Notes under the pieces: generated by a model | The model's input: only the letters and a program-made list of their open reading frames with translations | What the model was told of the DNA's origin: nothing | The model's database searches: none | Shown: piece after piece, positions 22,042-32,720 of the stretch | How the letters are laid out: the number at the start of each line of letters is the position of its first letter | Position numbering within the stretch: position 1 is the stretch's first letter | Made by a program: the position numbers and the translations under genes | DNA from: Oscillospiraceae bacterium | Lineage (GTDB): Bacteria; Bacillota; Clostridia; Oscillospirales; Acutalibacteraceae | NCBI GenBank assembly: GCA_029098185.1 | Contig: JAQXNV010000066.1 | Location: forward strand, 1 to 39,352 | Direction of reading: 5' to 3' | DNA: 39,352 nucleotides

Positions 22042-25000
22042 TCATAGATCGCTTTCGCCAGTAGGCGCCTCATGCTTTTGCAGCTCTTCCAGCGCCTGCC
22101 GGATCTTCTCCAGCTTTTTGCTGATCTGCCGGGTCTGGTCAAAAGGTGCTGTATTGGCTGCGCTCCAGTAGGTCAAATTCTTCTTTGGCTGGATAAACGC
22201 CACCTGTTTTGCTTCTACCTTGCTGATGCTGACCGCCTGATTTTGGCTGTCCTTGAGCAACGCTTTGGGCAGCAGCGCAAAGGTCTTAAGCTTTGTGTTA
22301 TTGTCCGTAAAGCGGCTATAGGTGCTGATGTAATACTGCTTTTCGGTATTTGTGCCGGTGGGGACCGTCACCTCGTAGACCATCGAGTAGTCTTTACTGT
22401 CGGCTGTCAGCTCGTAAGCGTTCTCTGCGTGGGTAGAATCTACCAGTTGCGCGTTGATCTGATATGTGTTGTCGTCTGCGAGACTGGTGTAAAAAGCAAG
22501 CACGGGGAAAGTGCTGGGGAATGTACCGTTTTCCTGCCGGTAGGGGCTCACGATCTTAGAATCTGCATAATGTGCTTGGTCAGAAGAAACGCTCTGCACA
22601 GCGATCTGGCTGGTGTAACGGTTCTTGCCCATCGACTTATTGTTGACGGTTTCCGTGTCGGGCAATTGCAGAACAACGGTGGCTTTGTTGTTTGCGGTTT
22701 CCAGCTTGATGGCAGGCTGGGCCTGGAAGGTAAGCTGACCCGGCGCTTCTGGAATCTCCGTTACCACCTTGTAGGGCAGGTCGACAGACTGTCCTACGGT
22801 AATGGTTCCCAGCTTATAGCCTTTTGGCGAAGTCTGCTGGGAGCTTGGCGCTGCATTGTCTCCGGCTTTTACAAGCGTATAGTCTGGGTCACTGGACTGA
22901 TAGTAGACATCGTAAGCGCCAGTGGTTGTTTTCTCCAGATAGATCCAATCCACATACTGGATCTCATAGTCCTGCTTTGTGCCATCTTCGTCGAACTGCT
23001 GGGTATTTTTCTCACGGACAAGCTGGATGCGATATTGGTCGGCCCAGTCGGTCAACGCAAAACGCAGTGCCGTATGCTCTACCGGGAATGTAATATCCCC
23101 CACCGCATAGGATCTTGTATCCGTCCCCGCAGTGACATCCGGCGTTGCTAGCTGCACTCGTGGAATGCGCAGCCATGCGTAGTTGACTGTACCGTCTATG
23201 GCTTCGTCCTCGTCGGACCAATAGGGGCTGATCGCATTATCAGAAACGCTCCGCATAGCGATCTTCAGATACTTGCCGCCATAATCTCCGGAAAGATCTT
23301 TCAGCGTGTAAGTGCCCCTTTGCAGGTCGCCCTCCATCATGGCCTTGGTATCGTCTTTCTCCAGCAGTGTTGCAGCGGCGCCATCGTTCCAACTGCCAAT
23401 GACCTTAGCGGTATCTCCAGCGGTTGTTGGTTTTTCATCATAAACAGCCACAGCAAGCTGGTACTTGCCGCTGACGCCGGCAGCATTCTGCTCCATGGTC
23501 AAAGTCAGGCCCTTTGCCAAATCTTCCAATGTAACGGACGTATTTTCATCGTAGGATGGCGATACCGTGAGGGCTGTGACATCCGGCACAGACAGCCGTG
23601 ATGGCAGGGTGAACTTCGCTTCAACGCCTTTGGGGCCGTTGCGATAATTTTGATCTCCTGTTGCGATGGCCCTTACAGATGCTTCCAGCGTTTCGCCCCG
23701 CACAAAATCATCTAGGCTGACTGTCTGGGTTGTTTTGGTGTTATCAACAGTCCACACCGCTTTCAGCGACTGAGAAATCGTTCTCGTTTCGCTATCCTTT
23801 TCCAGCGTCATGGTCTTGTTCACCGAAACATCATGGTCTGTCTCTGTCCAGGTATAGACAAGATGATTTCCTGCGTTAGCATCCGGGGCACCAGCACCCA
23901 TTTTCTCGCTGTAATGGGCCGTCAGCGCCGTCCATGCGGTTTGGAGCGCAGCAGCTGTTTCGTAGGTTTTCGTGCCCTGCTCGTCATCCGGCGCCCGCTC
24001 AATGGTCACTTCATCGTGAGTAAGATATGCTCGCTCCTTTTGTTGCAATGGCTTCCACTGGATGTCATAGATCAGGGCGTTTTTCTGCACTTCTCCATTT
24101 TCCTTATGGATGGACACCGACGGCTTTGCGATCTGCGACAAGCGCTGTTTCAGCTTCAGCGGTTCGGAGATCGTCGTTGCGGGGAAGGTCAGCGTTTTTT
24201 CTGTTGCTGGCTCCACGGTGCCCCGACGGGAAATCGTCGCCGTGATCTCATCATAGTTCCAGGTGCTGCCATCTAGGATCAACTCGTTTTTCCCGTCCGT
24301 TGTGGTGTATTTGCCACTGTCGATCTGGGCGGTGGTCTCCTTACCCTCCTGGCTCTTTTTGCCGGTAAGGACATAATCGTGCTCGGCGCCATTCTTAGCC
24401 TTATCGCCCTCGTCCCAGATAACGTGGAGCTGGTCGGCGCTATCGTTGTAGGAAAGACGGACAACTGGCGCTTGTTCCTTTGTAAGGCTACCATCGTCAA
24501 TATCATAGTAGTAGACCTGATTCTGGTTTTGTGTCTTTTGTGCCATAGGATCATAGGTTACGGCATTTGATGCGTTGTAATCGAGGATGGCGTTGTAGGA
24601 CAGGGTGTATTGCTCTTGACCTACTCGCTCGATGACAAAACCATTGGCCAGCTTCCCGTCTTGAATGAGCTTTTCGCCCGTGACGTTTTCGCTCACGGTT
24701 TTACCCTCAGTAACATACAACGACTGTAATTGTTCTTTTGTATAGCTTCCGGAACTGGTGTGCCCCATATAGACGATATTATTGGACATGACCGACGGGT
24801 AACTGCGCAGGGACAAGTCTTGATATTTACTGCTGTCCAGCAAATCCGCCGGAAGAGCACTGAGCTTTGTGGCAATGGCCGTGTCGGCTGCGCTGGAAAG
24901 CTGCAGGTCTGCGGTGGAGACTGCCACGGGGACCCCCAGGCTCTGATCGACAGCCACCAGCTCCGAGTGCATATAGAACGCCGAGTGTTTATCTTTGTTC

Positions 25001-28000
25001 ATTTTAAGCTGATAGCGCAGGGCATTCATGGTGTTGCCATAAAAGCCGATGTCGCTCTCGCCGTCGCCTGATGCCAGATAAACTTTGGCAGCATTTCCGG
25101 AAGTGATGTCATCGTGGCTCCACATCTGGGTCTCCCGCTGCGTAACTGCGGAAGCTTTTAATTTGCCGCTGGGATCGGCAGCCTTTGCGGTAATTGTGGC
25201 GTTGTCAGATACCCCATCATAATCGTCTGATGACTTTCCAGCATTGGCGGTAAACTTCTTTTCATTTCCATTCACAGAAACGGTGATCTCAATGTCATCT
25301 AACGAAAGGTCAGGGTCGTTGCTTTCGTTCCATTTTGCCAGGAACGCGCTGTATTCCGCCTTGTTCTCCAGGATGACCTGGTACTGGATCTTGCTATTCT
25401 TCAGCACGGCTTCCAGATGATACTGCGGTGTAGGCAGTACATCGTTCCACTTGGAAATATCTTCTAATCCGGTAGTGCTTTCGGGAGACCAGGATTGGAG
25501 GACCTCACCATTTTGCAAATAATTTACGCCGCCCTGAACCGTTACCTGCACATACTGGACGTCTTTTCCGCCGTACTTTTGGTAATACGGGAAGGACGCC
25601 TGACTAGCATAGACAGTGCTGGTGATCTTCGTCAGCTCCTTCTGCCCTTTGTCAAGATACCGGATGGTCACTTTATAGAACGGCGCATCTTTGCCCGCTC
25701 CGCCGTTTACGCTGTACTGGGCTTTGTTCCACTGGGCAGTGATCTCCGTTGCCGTGTGGTCCAGCACAGGAATGCCGGAGTTCGCTATCCACGTCGGTTG
25801 GCTATCCACGCCGTTTACGGTAAAGTAAGCGTCGTCCTGCTGGAAAACCTCGTAGCGGATGTTATTGCTTCCTGCGCCCAGAACTTTAAGCTGCTCATCC
25901 GTTTTGGCAGTATTTGGTTTAAATTCATCATAGGGGTTCTTGGAGAAGCCGCCCAGGCTGACAGGAGTAGGCGCTGTTGCTTCGTCCTCGGGGACGATTT
26001 GCAGCTCATAGGTGCCATTTTCCAGCTTTACGCACTGGACCGGTGTACCAGCAGAAGGGGCAGTGTCACCGACGGGTTCCTCGGACTCCTGGGCCTTGGG
26101 GCCATTAAAGGTGACGGTGGTGCCATTTTGGCTGTATGAATCAGACGCAACATAGGTTTCGTTCTCAGCAGCAAGATCGAGTTTTGCTAAAGCACCATCA
26201 GCATTAGCGTCGTTTTGCCCCGGGTTATTTGTGTAAGCTTTTATCTTAGAAATAATGATCGTTTTGGTTTTTTTCGCTTCGTTCAGATCAAATTTATGAG
26301 TGGATGCGGTGCTCTGTTTTGTGACAGATTCTGTAAAGGTTTCTGTCCCATCTTCCGATCGACAAGTTAAATCATAAGAATAATATTGATCCTTATCATT
26401 GTTACCTTTCTTCCATTCCAGCGTTAAGCTTTTGAGGGAAACTTCTTTACACAAAACGATCGTGTAGGTTGCCGAATTCTCTTTTTGATATTTAGAAGTA
26501 AAATATGCGTTTTCGCCAGTGGTCTGCGTGCCCAGTTTTGGCAGATATGCAGGGTTTATAATCCCCGGTGCGCTTACGCTTTGGAGATAGAATGTATTAC
26601 CAGACTGCGCTTTGGCATTGGGCAAAATGTAGTAGTTCTCCCCTTGCTTTTGCATATTATCCTTGTTTTTGGCAATGGAGGTGTAGGCTGGTTTGCCGTC
26701 TACCGTCGTCGTCATGTTAAATAGGCCATAGCAGTCCTGCACGGTGATTTCCGTTGTAAAATCGTTGGCCACGATGCCGCCCATGTCGTTTCCATAGCCG
26801 TAGTTGCGGCAGCCGACAATGGTGGAATTTCCATTTACCATTCCATCGGGTGCCGCGCAGATTCCGGCGATGCCATTGCCGGAGATCAGGCCGGTATTGA
26901 CGCAGTTTTGTATATTCAGATCGACAGCTTTATGCAACGCATGGCCCATAATGCCTGCTGCGCGCCCGTTATTGCCCTTTATTGTGCCGTGGTTTTCACA
27001 GCCTGTAATGGACACTTTGCTGGACACACTGTAGAAACAGGCTGCTATACCGGCAGCGCCCTCAGATTCACCTTCGATGGTGCCGTAATTGATGCAGTCT
27101 ACCACGTTGCCGCCGTTGTACTTCCACACGCCGATCATACCGCCAACACGACTGTTGCCGACGATATTGCCGTAGTTTTTGCAGTTGCGAATCGCATAGG
27201 TACTGCTGGTGGTGACCTCCATCCGGCCGATCATGCCGCCAACACCGTTGCTGCCTGTGGTGGTCTTGACCACCTTGGCCCGGTTGGTGCAGTCTGTCAG
27301 GCCGTACTCGCTGGCCTGATAGCCAACAATGCCGCCGCAGCCGTTATCCTGATCATCGTTGATCGCAAAGACGACCCAATCACTGCCGGTCTCCGCAGCA
27401 GCGATGATGCCGCTTCTCCGGTTGTAACCGGCGATGCCGCCAACGTGACCACGATTGTTTTCCACCAGCACAGCAGAATCTTTCCCGTGAATATCGGTAA
27501 TGGAGCCGCTGTTAAAGCCCGCTACGCCGCCGGCGTGACTATAGGCAGAATCGGTGGCGGCGCCCACATAGACGCTGCCCTGAGGATTATTGTTGAGCGC
27601 AGTGTTGGACTTTTTGAGAGAATAGGTCTTTTCTGCGCCAAAGGTGATGTCAGAAATGTTGGCGCTGACGCCGTTGACGCCGCACACGCCGCCCACATTG
27701 GCAATATTGTTGGCGTCGCCCTGGGCGGTGATGCTGGCCTGTTTCACATGACAACCTTTCACGGTTGCTTCATTGACGCCGGCAATGCCGCCGTAACCGT
27801 ACAGCACAGCGGTCTCCGTGTCTTTGTTGGGGTCGTACTGGGGCGGGTCCTGAGGATCGTTGCCAGCACCATGGACTTCTCCGGAGAAGGTGCTGTTTTG
27901 GATATTGCCCAGATTTTTGCCAACGATGCCGCCCAGGTCGCCAAAGTTTGCCGGGCTTTCGTCAGAAAAGCGCAAAATGGCGGAAACGGTATTGTTTTGC

Positions 28001-31000
28001 ACAAAACCGCTCTTCTGGTTCTCGCCGGTGATACCGCCCATCTCCACACCGGTACAGTTGGAAATGAGCGCAGCTTCTGTAACGGTACAGCCGGAGATCG
28101 TTCCGCTGTTTTGGCCGGTGATGCCGCCCATTTTCCGCTTTTTTTGCGTACTATCCTTGGTGTTTTGCAGCGTGACGTTTTGGATTTCTGTCCCGGAAAT
28201 AGTCCCGGCATTGATACCGGCTACGCCGCCCAGTTCCTGCTTGCCGCTAAAGGTCAGCGCAGTTTCCTGCCCTATTACCTTGCAGTTTTCGATCGTAGCG
28301 CCCTGATTGTTTTGCGCCGTGATACCGCCGCAGATGCCGTTTTTCGCATCGACGGTGCCGTAGTTTTGGCAGCTAGAGATCTTCTTATTGTTTTCCGCTA
28401 CGATGCCGCCACCATGGCCGTCTGTGCCGCGGGCTTCCACAGCGCCGAAGTTTTGACAATTGGTGATGTTCCCGCTCGTCTGGCCGGCAATGCCGCCGAC
28501 AGTTCCCTCTGCGGCAAGGACGTTGGCTTTGTTGCAAAACCGGGCAAGGTCGCCCTTTACGTTATCGCCAACGATGCCGCCGACCTGGGCTTTGCCGTAA
28601 ACCTGGCCAGTGACAGTAGCACCAGACTCGGCCGTCATCGTACCTGCATTGGCGCCGACGATACCGCCGGCCTTTACGCCGTCAGACTGGAGAGTTACGT
28701 TTACGTTAGACGACACAGTGATGTTGCCGCTGCCGTAGTTTTTCCCGGCAATTGCGCCGGCCATCTCTTGGCCATGGCTGCGGATGGTTCCGTTTTCCAC
28801 TGTAGTGCCGGAAATCGTACCGTAGTTTTCCGCGGCGATGCCGCCGACATAAGCGCCGCCGGTGACGGTTTTGTTTTGTATCTTGCAGTGCTCGATCTTG
28901 CCTGTAGATTTATTCACCCCGGTGATGCCGCCCAGATAATCGGTATCGTTATCGCCAATGCTGGACACATGGCAATTTTGGATCGTACCGGCGTTGACTT
29001 CGCACAATCCGCCAGTATAGGTGCCCTCAGCCACAACGTCGCCGCCATCCTGGTTGCGGCAATTGATGATGGTCATGTTCTCTCCTACCCTGCCCGTCAT
29101 GCCGCCGGCATAAGCGTAGGTGAACGCATTGCCCTTATAGTCTTTTCCGCCTGGCTGGCCCTCATCATGGGTAACAGCAGAAGATGCTGTGATCGGTGTT
29201 TTATTGACGATATTTTGCAGCGTCAGCTTTGTCTTGTTTTCGTTAAAGCCCACAACGCCGCCAACGTGCAGATTTGCCGTGATCCCGCCAAAGTTTGCCT
29301 GGGTCTCTGTTGCCGCATCGACGCCTTCGATGAGGAAAACAGCGTTGCTTTCTGTGCCACAAGCAGACACATCCTGGAATAACGCCTTCGGGTCGGCAAA
29401 AGCCTGCAAGTCTGCTGCTTCCAGCTTTTCTGCGCTTTGCCCAATAGCAGATCTCAACTTTTCTGCCGTTGTGTCATTTTTTGGCGCCATCACCTGATTG
29501 TAGCCCAAAAACCCGCCGGCAATGGCGCTCTGGGCTTTAAGCGTGCCGAGGAAATTATCGGATTCAAAATTTGCGATGATCTGCCCATTTTGCGCCAACA
29601 GAAAATTGCCGCCCACTGTACCGCCGACACAGGCTTTGCCCAAAACCTGGTTGGGATTGGAACGGATGGTGCGGCCCTTACCGTGGTCGTCCTGGAACAA
29701 ATGGGGCGAAGTATTGACACCGGCAAAGCCGCCCACATAAGCGCCGTTTTCGCCATCGACAAAGCCGCTGCCAACACCGTAATTGGTGATGACAGCGTTT
29801 TGGTCATTGTAGCCCACAACGCCGCCCACAAAGCGTTTTCCCTTTATATTGACGACGATGGTCACCGGGGTGTCGCTGGTGATGGTGCCGTCGTTATACC
29901 CGGCGATGCCGCCGACATAAGCGCCCTGGAACGTTTGCTGCTGCCGCAGGGTACGCACGGTATCGCTATTGAGGAGATTACTGGTGCAGTTTTGAATGGT
30001 AGCGCCCTGCTTATTGCTGCCGGTGATACCGCCGGCATACTGCTCGCTGGCGCCCACAAAGCCTTGGTTAATCCAGTTTTTAATGGTGCCGCTGGGGTTT
30101 TCGCCGACGATGCCGCCGACAAACCGGACGCCCAGCACATGGAGCCCATTAACGCCAAAGGAGCCGCCATCGCCGCCGGAGATCACCGAAGCGCTGCCCT
30201 GATTGTAGCCGACGATGCCGCCCACGTGCTCGCTGCCAAAGAGGAAGCCATCTTTTGCGCCTTCGTTCTTTGTGTTGCAGCCGGTAAGGGTGGCGCCGTC
30301 ATTATAGCCTAAAATGCCGCCGACATTTTTGCCTTTTAAATAGCCGGAAAGATCTGTGTTTTTGTCCAGAACAAAATCGTACTGGGGCGAACTATTGCAA
30401 TCCAAAAGCTGGATGCTCCCTGCCCCGGCCTTTGCTTTGCCGACGATACCGCCCAGATTTTCAGTGTCCGGATCCAACGCAGTCAATCTGCCGTAGTTTT
30501 CGCAGCTTTCCAGGGAGATGATCTGGTGTTCCCCTGTTGCTGCTACGCCGAGTATACCGCCAAAATTCTGTGCTTTTTCGGTGTCTGGCCGCGTTTGGTC
30601 TGTCGGTGCAGTGCGCTCCAGGATCTGCCCACGATTGATGAGCTTTTGGAGCGTCAGCTCTGAGGATGTGCCCTCTCCCCCGGCTTCTGCTTCAGGGAAA
30701 AGACAGGAGCCAGCAATGCCGCCGACATTTTCCCAGCCCGAAATAATGCTGAGATGGTCTTTGTCGCTATCGCTAACGGTCAGTTCCCGCAGGGTGCCGC
30801 TGTTGACGCTACAGAAAGCGCCTACGTTTTTCCCGCCAGTCACCGAAACGCTGTCCAGTGTTAGCTTTTGGATGGTGCCGTTGTTTTTCAGGAACAGGCC
30901 AGCCGGCTTTTCCTTTGGCAGGATCTCCCGCTGTCTTTCGTCTGCATCAACGTAGACTTCGCCCTCTGCATTGGTTTTATCGTCGATGCGCAGCCCTTTG

Positions 31001-32709
31001 ATCTGATACGTCTTGCCGTTATTTTTCTCACCGGTCAGCGTTGCGTACCGGCGAAGCTGCTTGATGGACGGGAAAGCGCCTGTTGTGTCGATCTGTCCGC
31101 CCTCTTCTGCGCCGTTTACATAAAAGTTCCCATTCTCGGTAAAGGCGGCCCAGTCGATGTTCCGGGTGATCTGATAGACCACCTGATGATCTTCACTGAG
31201 GGCTTCCTCGCCGCTGGGCTGATAATCCTCTAAAAAGCGGAGGTTATACAGATGACGGGCATTCTGAAGCTGATAAGTCGTTGTTTTCTGCTCTGTCTGC
31301 AATCCCGTATTGTTTACCGTTTTAGACTGCTCCTGAGAAGCAAAATAAGCGTTCTCCGTATTGCTGGCCCGGGTGGAAGTCTGCTTGTAATTGCCGGTCG
31401 TCGGCCTCTCCAGGAAAGGCGTACCGGACACTTTATAATAGATATTGTCCGCCGTCAAACCGAACCGATGGAAGCTGAGGGTCTTTGATAGCTCTTTCTT
31501 GGCGGCGACTTTCGATCCCTCTTCCGGGTTGAGATACGCCTGGTCGTATTTATCCGAGGTAGCGCCTAGATCCGCCGCATCCAACACCACATGGACCCGG
31601 TAATCCTGATCGATCCAGGTCAAAAAGTTGTACGTTCCCAGGTCCTCCATAAGGACTTTGTTGTTTTCATCCCGCTGGATCTTGCCGTCTGCGCCCCGCT
31701 TTGGCACCTCTACCTTGCTGGGGATCCCTGTTTTGTTCGCTTCGTTCCTCGGCGAATGCGCTTCAAAGTTCAGCTCAAACGTCATGAGCAGTGCGTTTTC
31801 GTCCTGCTCTGCTTCTCGGTCATACAGGGTAAAGTTGTAGTTTAGCGCTGAGACGGCGCTTTTGGGCACGCCGTTTTTCTCCAAAACGGAGAAGGTCATC
31901 TCCAGCAGATCCCCATTTTCCAGATGCACATCGGTAAGGATCGGCTGCACCTTGGTGTTGCTCATGGATTTCGACAGCGTTTCCACGCCGTAATAGCCGA
32001 TCATCCGGTTCTGGCGATACCAGGCTTCTCGGCTGGAGATGCTGACGATACCGCTGGTGTCGTTGGTATCCTCATAGGTGAAATCGGTGTTGTCGTCTGC
32101 ATCGGTATACAAAACGGAAAATACCTGGCCATCTGCCGGAGCAAATTCCACACAGATGGTAGCATTGAGCAGGGATGGATCATAGACATACTGCTCCAAC
32201 ATCTGATACAGCACCACAACGCCCATGTCCATATCTCTTTCTGCAATGGCGCCGGATTTGTACTGCTGGTACTGCCGGTACCGCTCCGATGTGCCGGTGA
32301 TACTGTAAATATCGCCTTCGTATTTGTATTTTTGATCGCTGTCTGTTTCTGGGTTATTGGGCCAGAGGGAATCCTCTGTGTACAGTGTTCCGTCCAGATT
32401 TTTCACGTTCAGCAGCGGCCCGCTGCCCCCTGGAGAATAAACGATCTGCGTCGAGTCGCCTGCTTCCTCTAGCTGCTTGGATAAATGGGCAAGCTGATCG
32501 TTTTCACTGTATTCCGTCAACTGGTTCTGGGCGGCGGCGAACAGCGTCCGCGCAGCTTCATTCTGCCGGTTAAACGTCGTCCAGTTCACCCATCGGCCGA
32601 TGCCGAACACGGCCACCCCCGCCAGGATCATGGTGATGACCACCACCACAATGACCTCTACCGTGGTAAAGCCGCCCTTTTTCTGTTTTGCATGGTTCAA
32701 TAATCTCAT
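22042..32709 (-). CDS. Giant modular prepilin/adhesin with about 39 GLUG-type repeats
   Basis: A 3,555-residue protein (about 385 kDa). The start is ATG 32707-32709, with AAGGGTG upstream; the longer frame begins at a TTG without a ribosome site. Residues 1-13 (MRLLNHAKQKKGG) are a class III leader; the mature helix FTTVEVIVVVVITMILAGVA has Phe+1 and Glu+5. Residues about 40-600 are a beta-rich region that I do not recognise. Residues about 610-2000 hold ~39 degenerate repeats of 20-40 residues with the core VGGIVGxNxGxI, often followed by NCxNxG, the GLUG motif; these should stack as a beta-solenoid. Residues about 2000-2190 resemble a discoidin-like sandwich. The rest (to 3555) is a series of Ig/fibronectin-like beta domains. 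There is no sortase signal, so it is held by the pilin helix. It sits between pilT and the minor pilins. A pilus-tip adhesin is the likely role. Confidence 0.88.
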   Translation of the reverse strand: MRLLNHAKQKKGGFTTVEVIVVVVITMILAGVAVFGIGRWVNWTTFNRQNEAARTLFAAAQNQLTEYSENDQLAHLSKQLEEAGDSTQIVYSPGGSGPLLNVKNLDGTLYTEDSLWPNNPETDSDQKYKYEGDIYSITGTSERYRQYQQYKSGAIAERDMDMGVVVLYQMLEQYVYDPSLLNATICVEFAPADGQVFSVLYTDADDNTDFTYEDTNDTSGIVSISSREAWYRQNRMIGYYGVETLSKSMSNTKVQPILTDVHLENGDLLEMTFSVLEKNGVPKSAVSALNYNFTLYDREAEQDENALLMTFELNFEAHSPRNEANKTGIPSKVEVPKRGADGKIQRDENNKVLMEDLGTYNFLTWIDQDYRVHVVLDAADLGATSDKYDQAYLNPEEGSKVAAKKELSKTLSFHRFGLTADNIYYKVSGTPFLERPTTGNYKQTSTRASNTENAYFASQEQSKTVNNTGLQTEQKTTTYQLQNARHLYNLRFLEDYQPSGEEALSEDHQVVYQITRNIDWAAFTENGNFYVNGAEEGGQIDTTGAFPSIKQLRRYATLTGEKNNGKTYQIKGLRIDDKTNAEGEVYVDADERQREILPKEKPAGLFLKNNGTIQKLTLDSVSVTGGKNVGAFCSVNSGTLRELTVSDSDKDHLSIISGWENVGGIAGSCLFPEAEAGGEGTSSELTLQKLINRGQILERTAPTDQTRPDTEKAQNFGGILGVAATGEHQIISLESCENYGRLTALDPDTENLGGIVGKAKAGAGSIQLLDCNSSPQYDFVLDKNTDLSGYLKGKNVGGILGYNDGATLTGCNTKNEGAKDGFLFGSEHVGGIVGYNQGSASVISGGDGGSFGVNGLHVLGVRFVGGIVGENPSGTIKNWINQGFVGASEQYAGGITGSNKQGATIQNCTSNLLNSDTVRTLRQQQTFQGAYVGGIAGYNDGTITSDTPVTIVVNIKGKRFVGGVVGYNDQNAVITNYGVGSGFVDGENGAYVGGFAGVNTSPHLFQDDHGKGRTIRSNPNQVLGKACVGGTVGGNFLLAQNGQIIANFESDNFLGTLKAQSAIAGGFLGYNQVMAPKNDTTAEKLRSAIGQSAEKLEAADLQAFADPKALFQDVSACGTESNAVFLIEGVDAATETQANFGGITANLHVGGVVGFNENKTKLTLQNIVNKTPITASSAVTHDEGQPGGKDYKGNAFTYAYAGGMTGRVGENMTIINCRNQDGGDVVAEGTYTGGLCEVNAGTIQNCHVSSIGDNDTDYLGGITGVNKSTGKIEHCKIQNKTVTGGAYVGGIAAENYGTISGTTVENGTIRSHGQEMAGAIAGKNYGSGNITVSSNVNVTLQSDGVKAGGIVGANAGTMTAESGATVTGQVYGKAQVGGIVGDNVKGDLARFCNKANVLAAEGTVGGIAGQTSGNITNCQNFGAVEARGTDGHGGGIVAENNKKISSCQNYGTVDAKNGICGGITAQNNQGATIENCKVIGQETALTFSGKQELGGVAGINAGTISGTEIQNVTLQNTKDSTQKKRKMGGITGQNSGTISGCTVTEAALISNCTGVEMGGITGENQKSGFVQNNTVSAILRFSDESPANFGDLGGIVGKNLGNIQNSTFSGEVHGAGNDPQDPPQYDPNKDTETAVLYGYGGIAGVNEATVKGCHVKQASITAQGDANNIANVGGVCGVNGVSANISDITFGAEKTYSLKKSNTALNNNPQGSVYVGAATDSAYSHAGGVAGFNSGSITDIHGKDSAVLVENNRGHVGGIAGYNRRSGIIAAAETGSDWVVFAINDDQDNGCGGIVGYQASEYGLTDCTNRAKVVKTTTGSNGVGGMIGRMEVTTSSTYAIRNCKNYGNIVGNSRVGGMIGVWKYNGGNVVDCINYGTIEGESEGAAGIAACFYSVSSKVSITGCENHGTIKGNNGRAAGIMGHALHKAVDLNIQNCVNTGLISGNGIAGICAAPDGMVNGNSTIVGCRNYGYGNDMGGIVANDFTTEITVQDCYGLFNMTTTVDGKPAYTSIAKNKDNMQKQGENYYILPNAKAQSGNTFYLQSVSAPGIINPAYLPKLGTQTTGENAYFTSKYQKENSATYTIVLCKEVSLKSLTLEWKKGNNDKDQYYSYDLTCRSEDGTETFTESVTKQSTASTHKFDLNEAKKTKTIIISKIKAYTNNPGQNDANADGALAKLDLAAENETYVASDSYSQNGTTVTFNGPKAQESEEPVGDTAPSAGTPVQCVKLENGTYELQIVPEDEATAPTPVSLGGFSKNPYDEFKPNTAKTDEQLKVLGAGSNNIRYEVFQQDDAYFTVNGVDSQPTWIANSGIPVLDHTATEITAQWNKAQYSVNGGAGKDAPFYKVTIRYLDKGQKELTKITSTVYASQASFPYYQKYGGKDVQYVQVTVQGGVNYLQNGEVLQSWSPESTTGLEDISKWNDVLPTPQYHLEAVLKNSKIQYQVILENKAEYSAFLAKWNESNDPDLSLDDIEITVSVNGNEKKFTANAGKSSDDYDGVSDNATITAKAADPSGKLKASAVTQRETQMWSHDDITSGNAAKVYLASGDGESDIGFYGNTMNALRYQLKMNKDKHSAFYMHSELVAVDQSLGVPVAVSTADLQLSSAADTAIATKLSALPADLLDSSKYQDLSLRSYPSVMSNNIVYMGHTSSGSYTKEQLQSLYVTEGKTVSENVTGEKLIQDGKLANGFVIERVGQEQYTLSYNAILDYNASNAVTYDPMAQKTQNQNQVYYYDIDDGSLTKEQAPVVRLSYNDSADQLHVIWDEGDKAKNGAEHDYVLTGKKSQEGKETTAQIDSGKYTTTDGKNELILDGSTWNYDEITATISRRGTVEPATEKTLTFPATTISEPLKLKQRLSQIAKPSVSIHKENGEVQKNALIYDIQWKPLQQKERAYLTHDEVTIERAPDDEQGTKTYETAAALQTAWTALTAHYSEKMGAGAPDANAGNHLVYTWTETDHDVSVNKTMTLEKDSETRTISQSLKAVWTVDNTKTTQTVSLDDFVRGETLEASVRAIATGDQNYRNGPKGVEAKFTLPSRLSVPDVTALTVSPSYDENTSVTLEDLAKGLTLTMEQNAAGVSGKYQLAVAVYDEKPTTAGDTAKVIGSWNDGAAATLLEKDDTKAMMEGDLQRGTYTLKDLSGDYGGKYLKIAMRSVSDNAISPYWSDEDEAIDGTVNYAWLRIPRVQLATPDVTAGTDTRSYAVGDITFPVEHTALRFALTDWADQYRIQLVREKNTQQFDEDGTKQDYEIQYVDWIYLEKTTTGAYDVYYQSSDPDYTLVKAGDNAAPSSQQTSPKGYKLGTITVGQSVDLPYKVVTEIPEAPGQLTFQAQPAIKLETANNKATVVLQLPDTETVNNKSMGKNRYTSQIAVQSVSSDQAHYADSKIVSPYRQENGTFPSTFPVLAFYTSLADDNTYQINAQLVDSTHAENAYELTADSKDYSMVYEVTVPTGTNTEKQYYISTYSRFTDNNTKLKTFALLPKALLKDSQNQAVSISKVEAKQVAFIQPKKNLTYWSAANTAPFDQTRQISKKLEKIRQALEELQKHEAPTGESDL

Positions 32710-32720
32710 AAGCACCCTTC

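Noticed and set aside
26908-29382. An 824-codon plus-strand open frame
   Set aside because: It lies antisense to the GLUG repeat region. The repetitive Gly/Asn/Ile codons on the real strand lack reverse-frame stops, producing a long shadow full of Asp/Ala/Val. It has no ribosome site and no family similarity, whereas the minus strand has clear domains.
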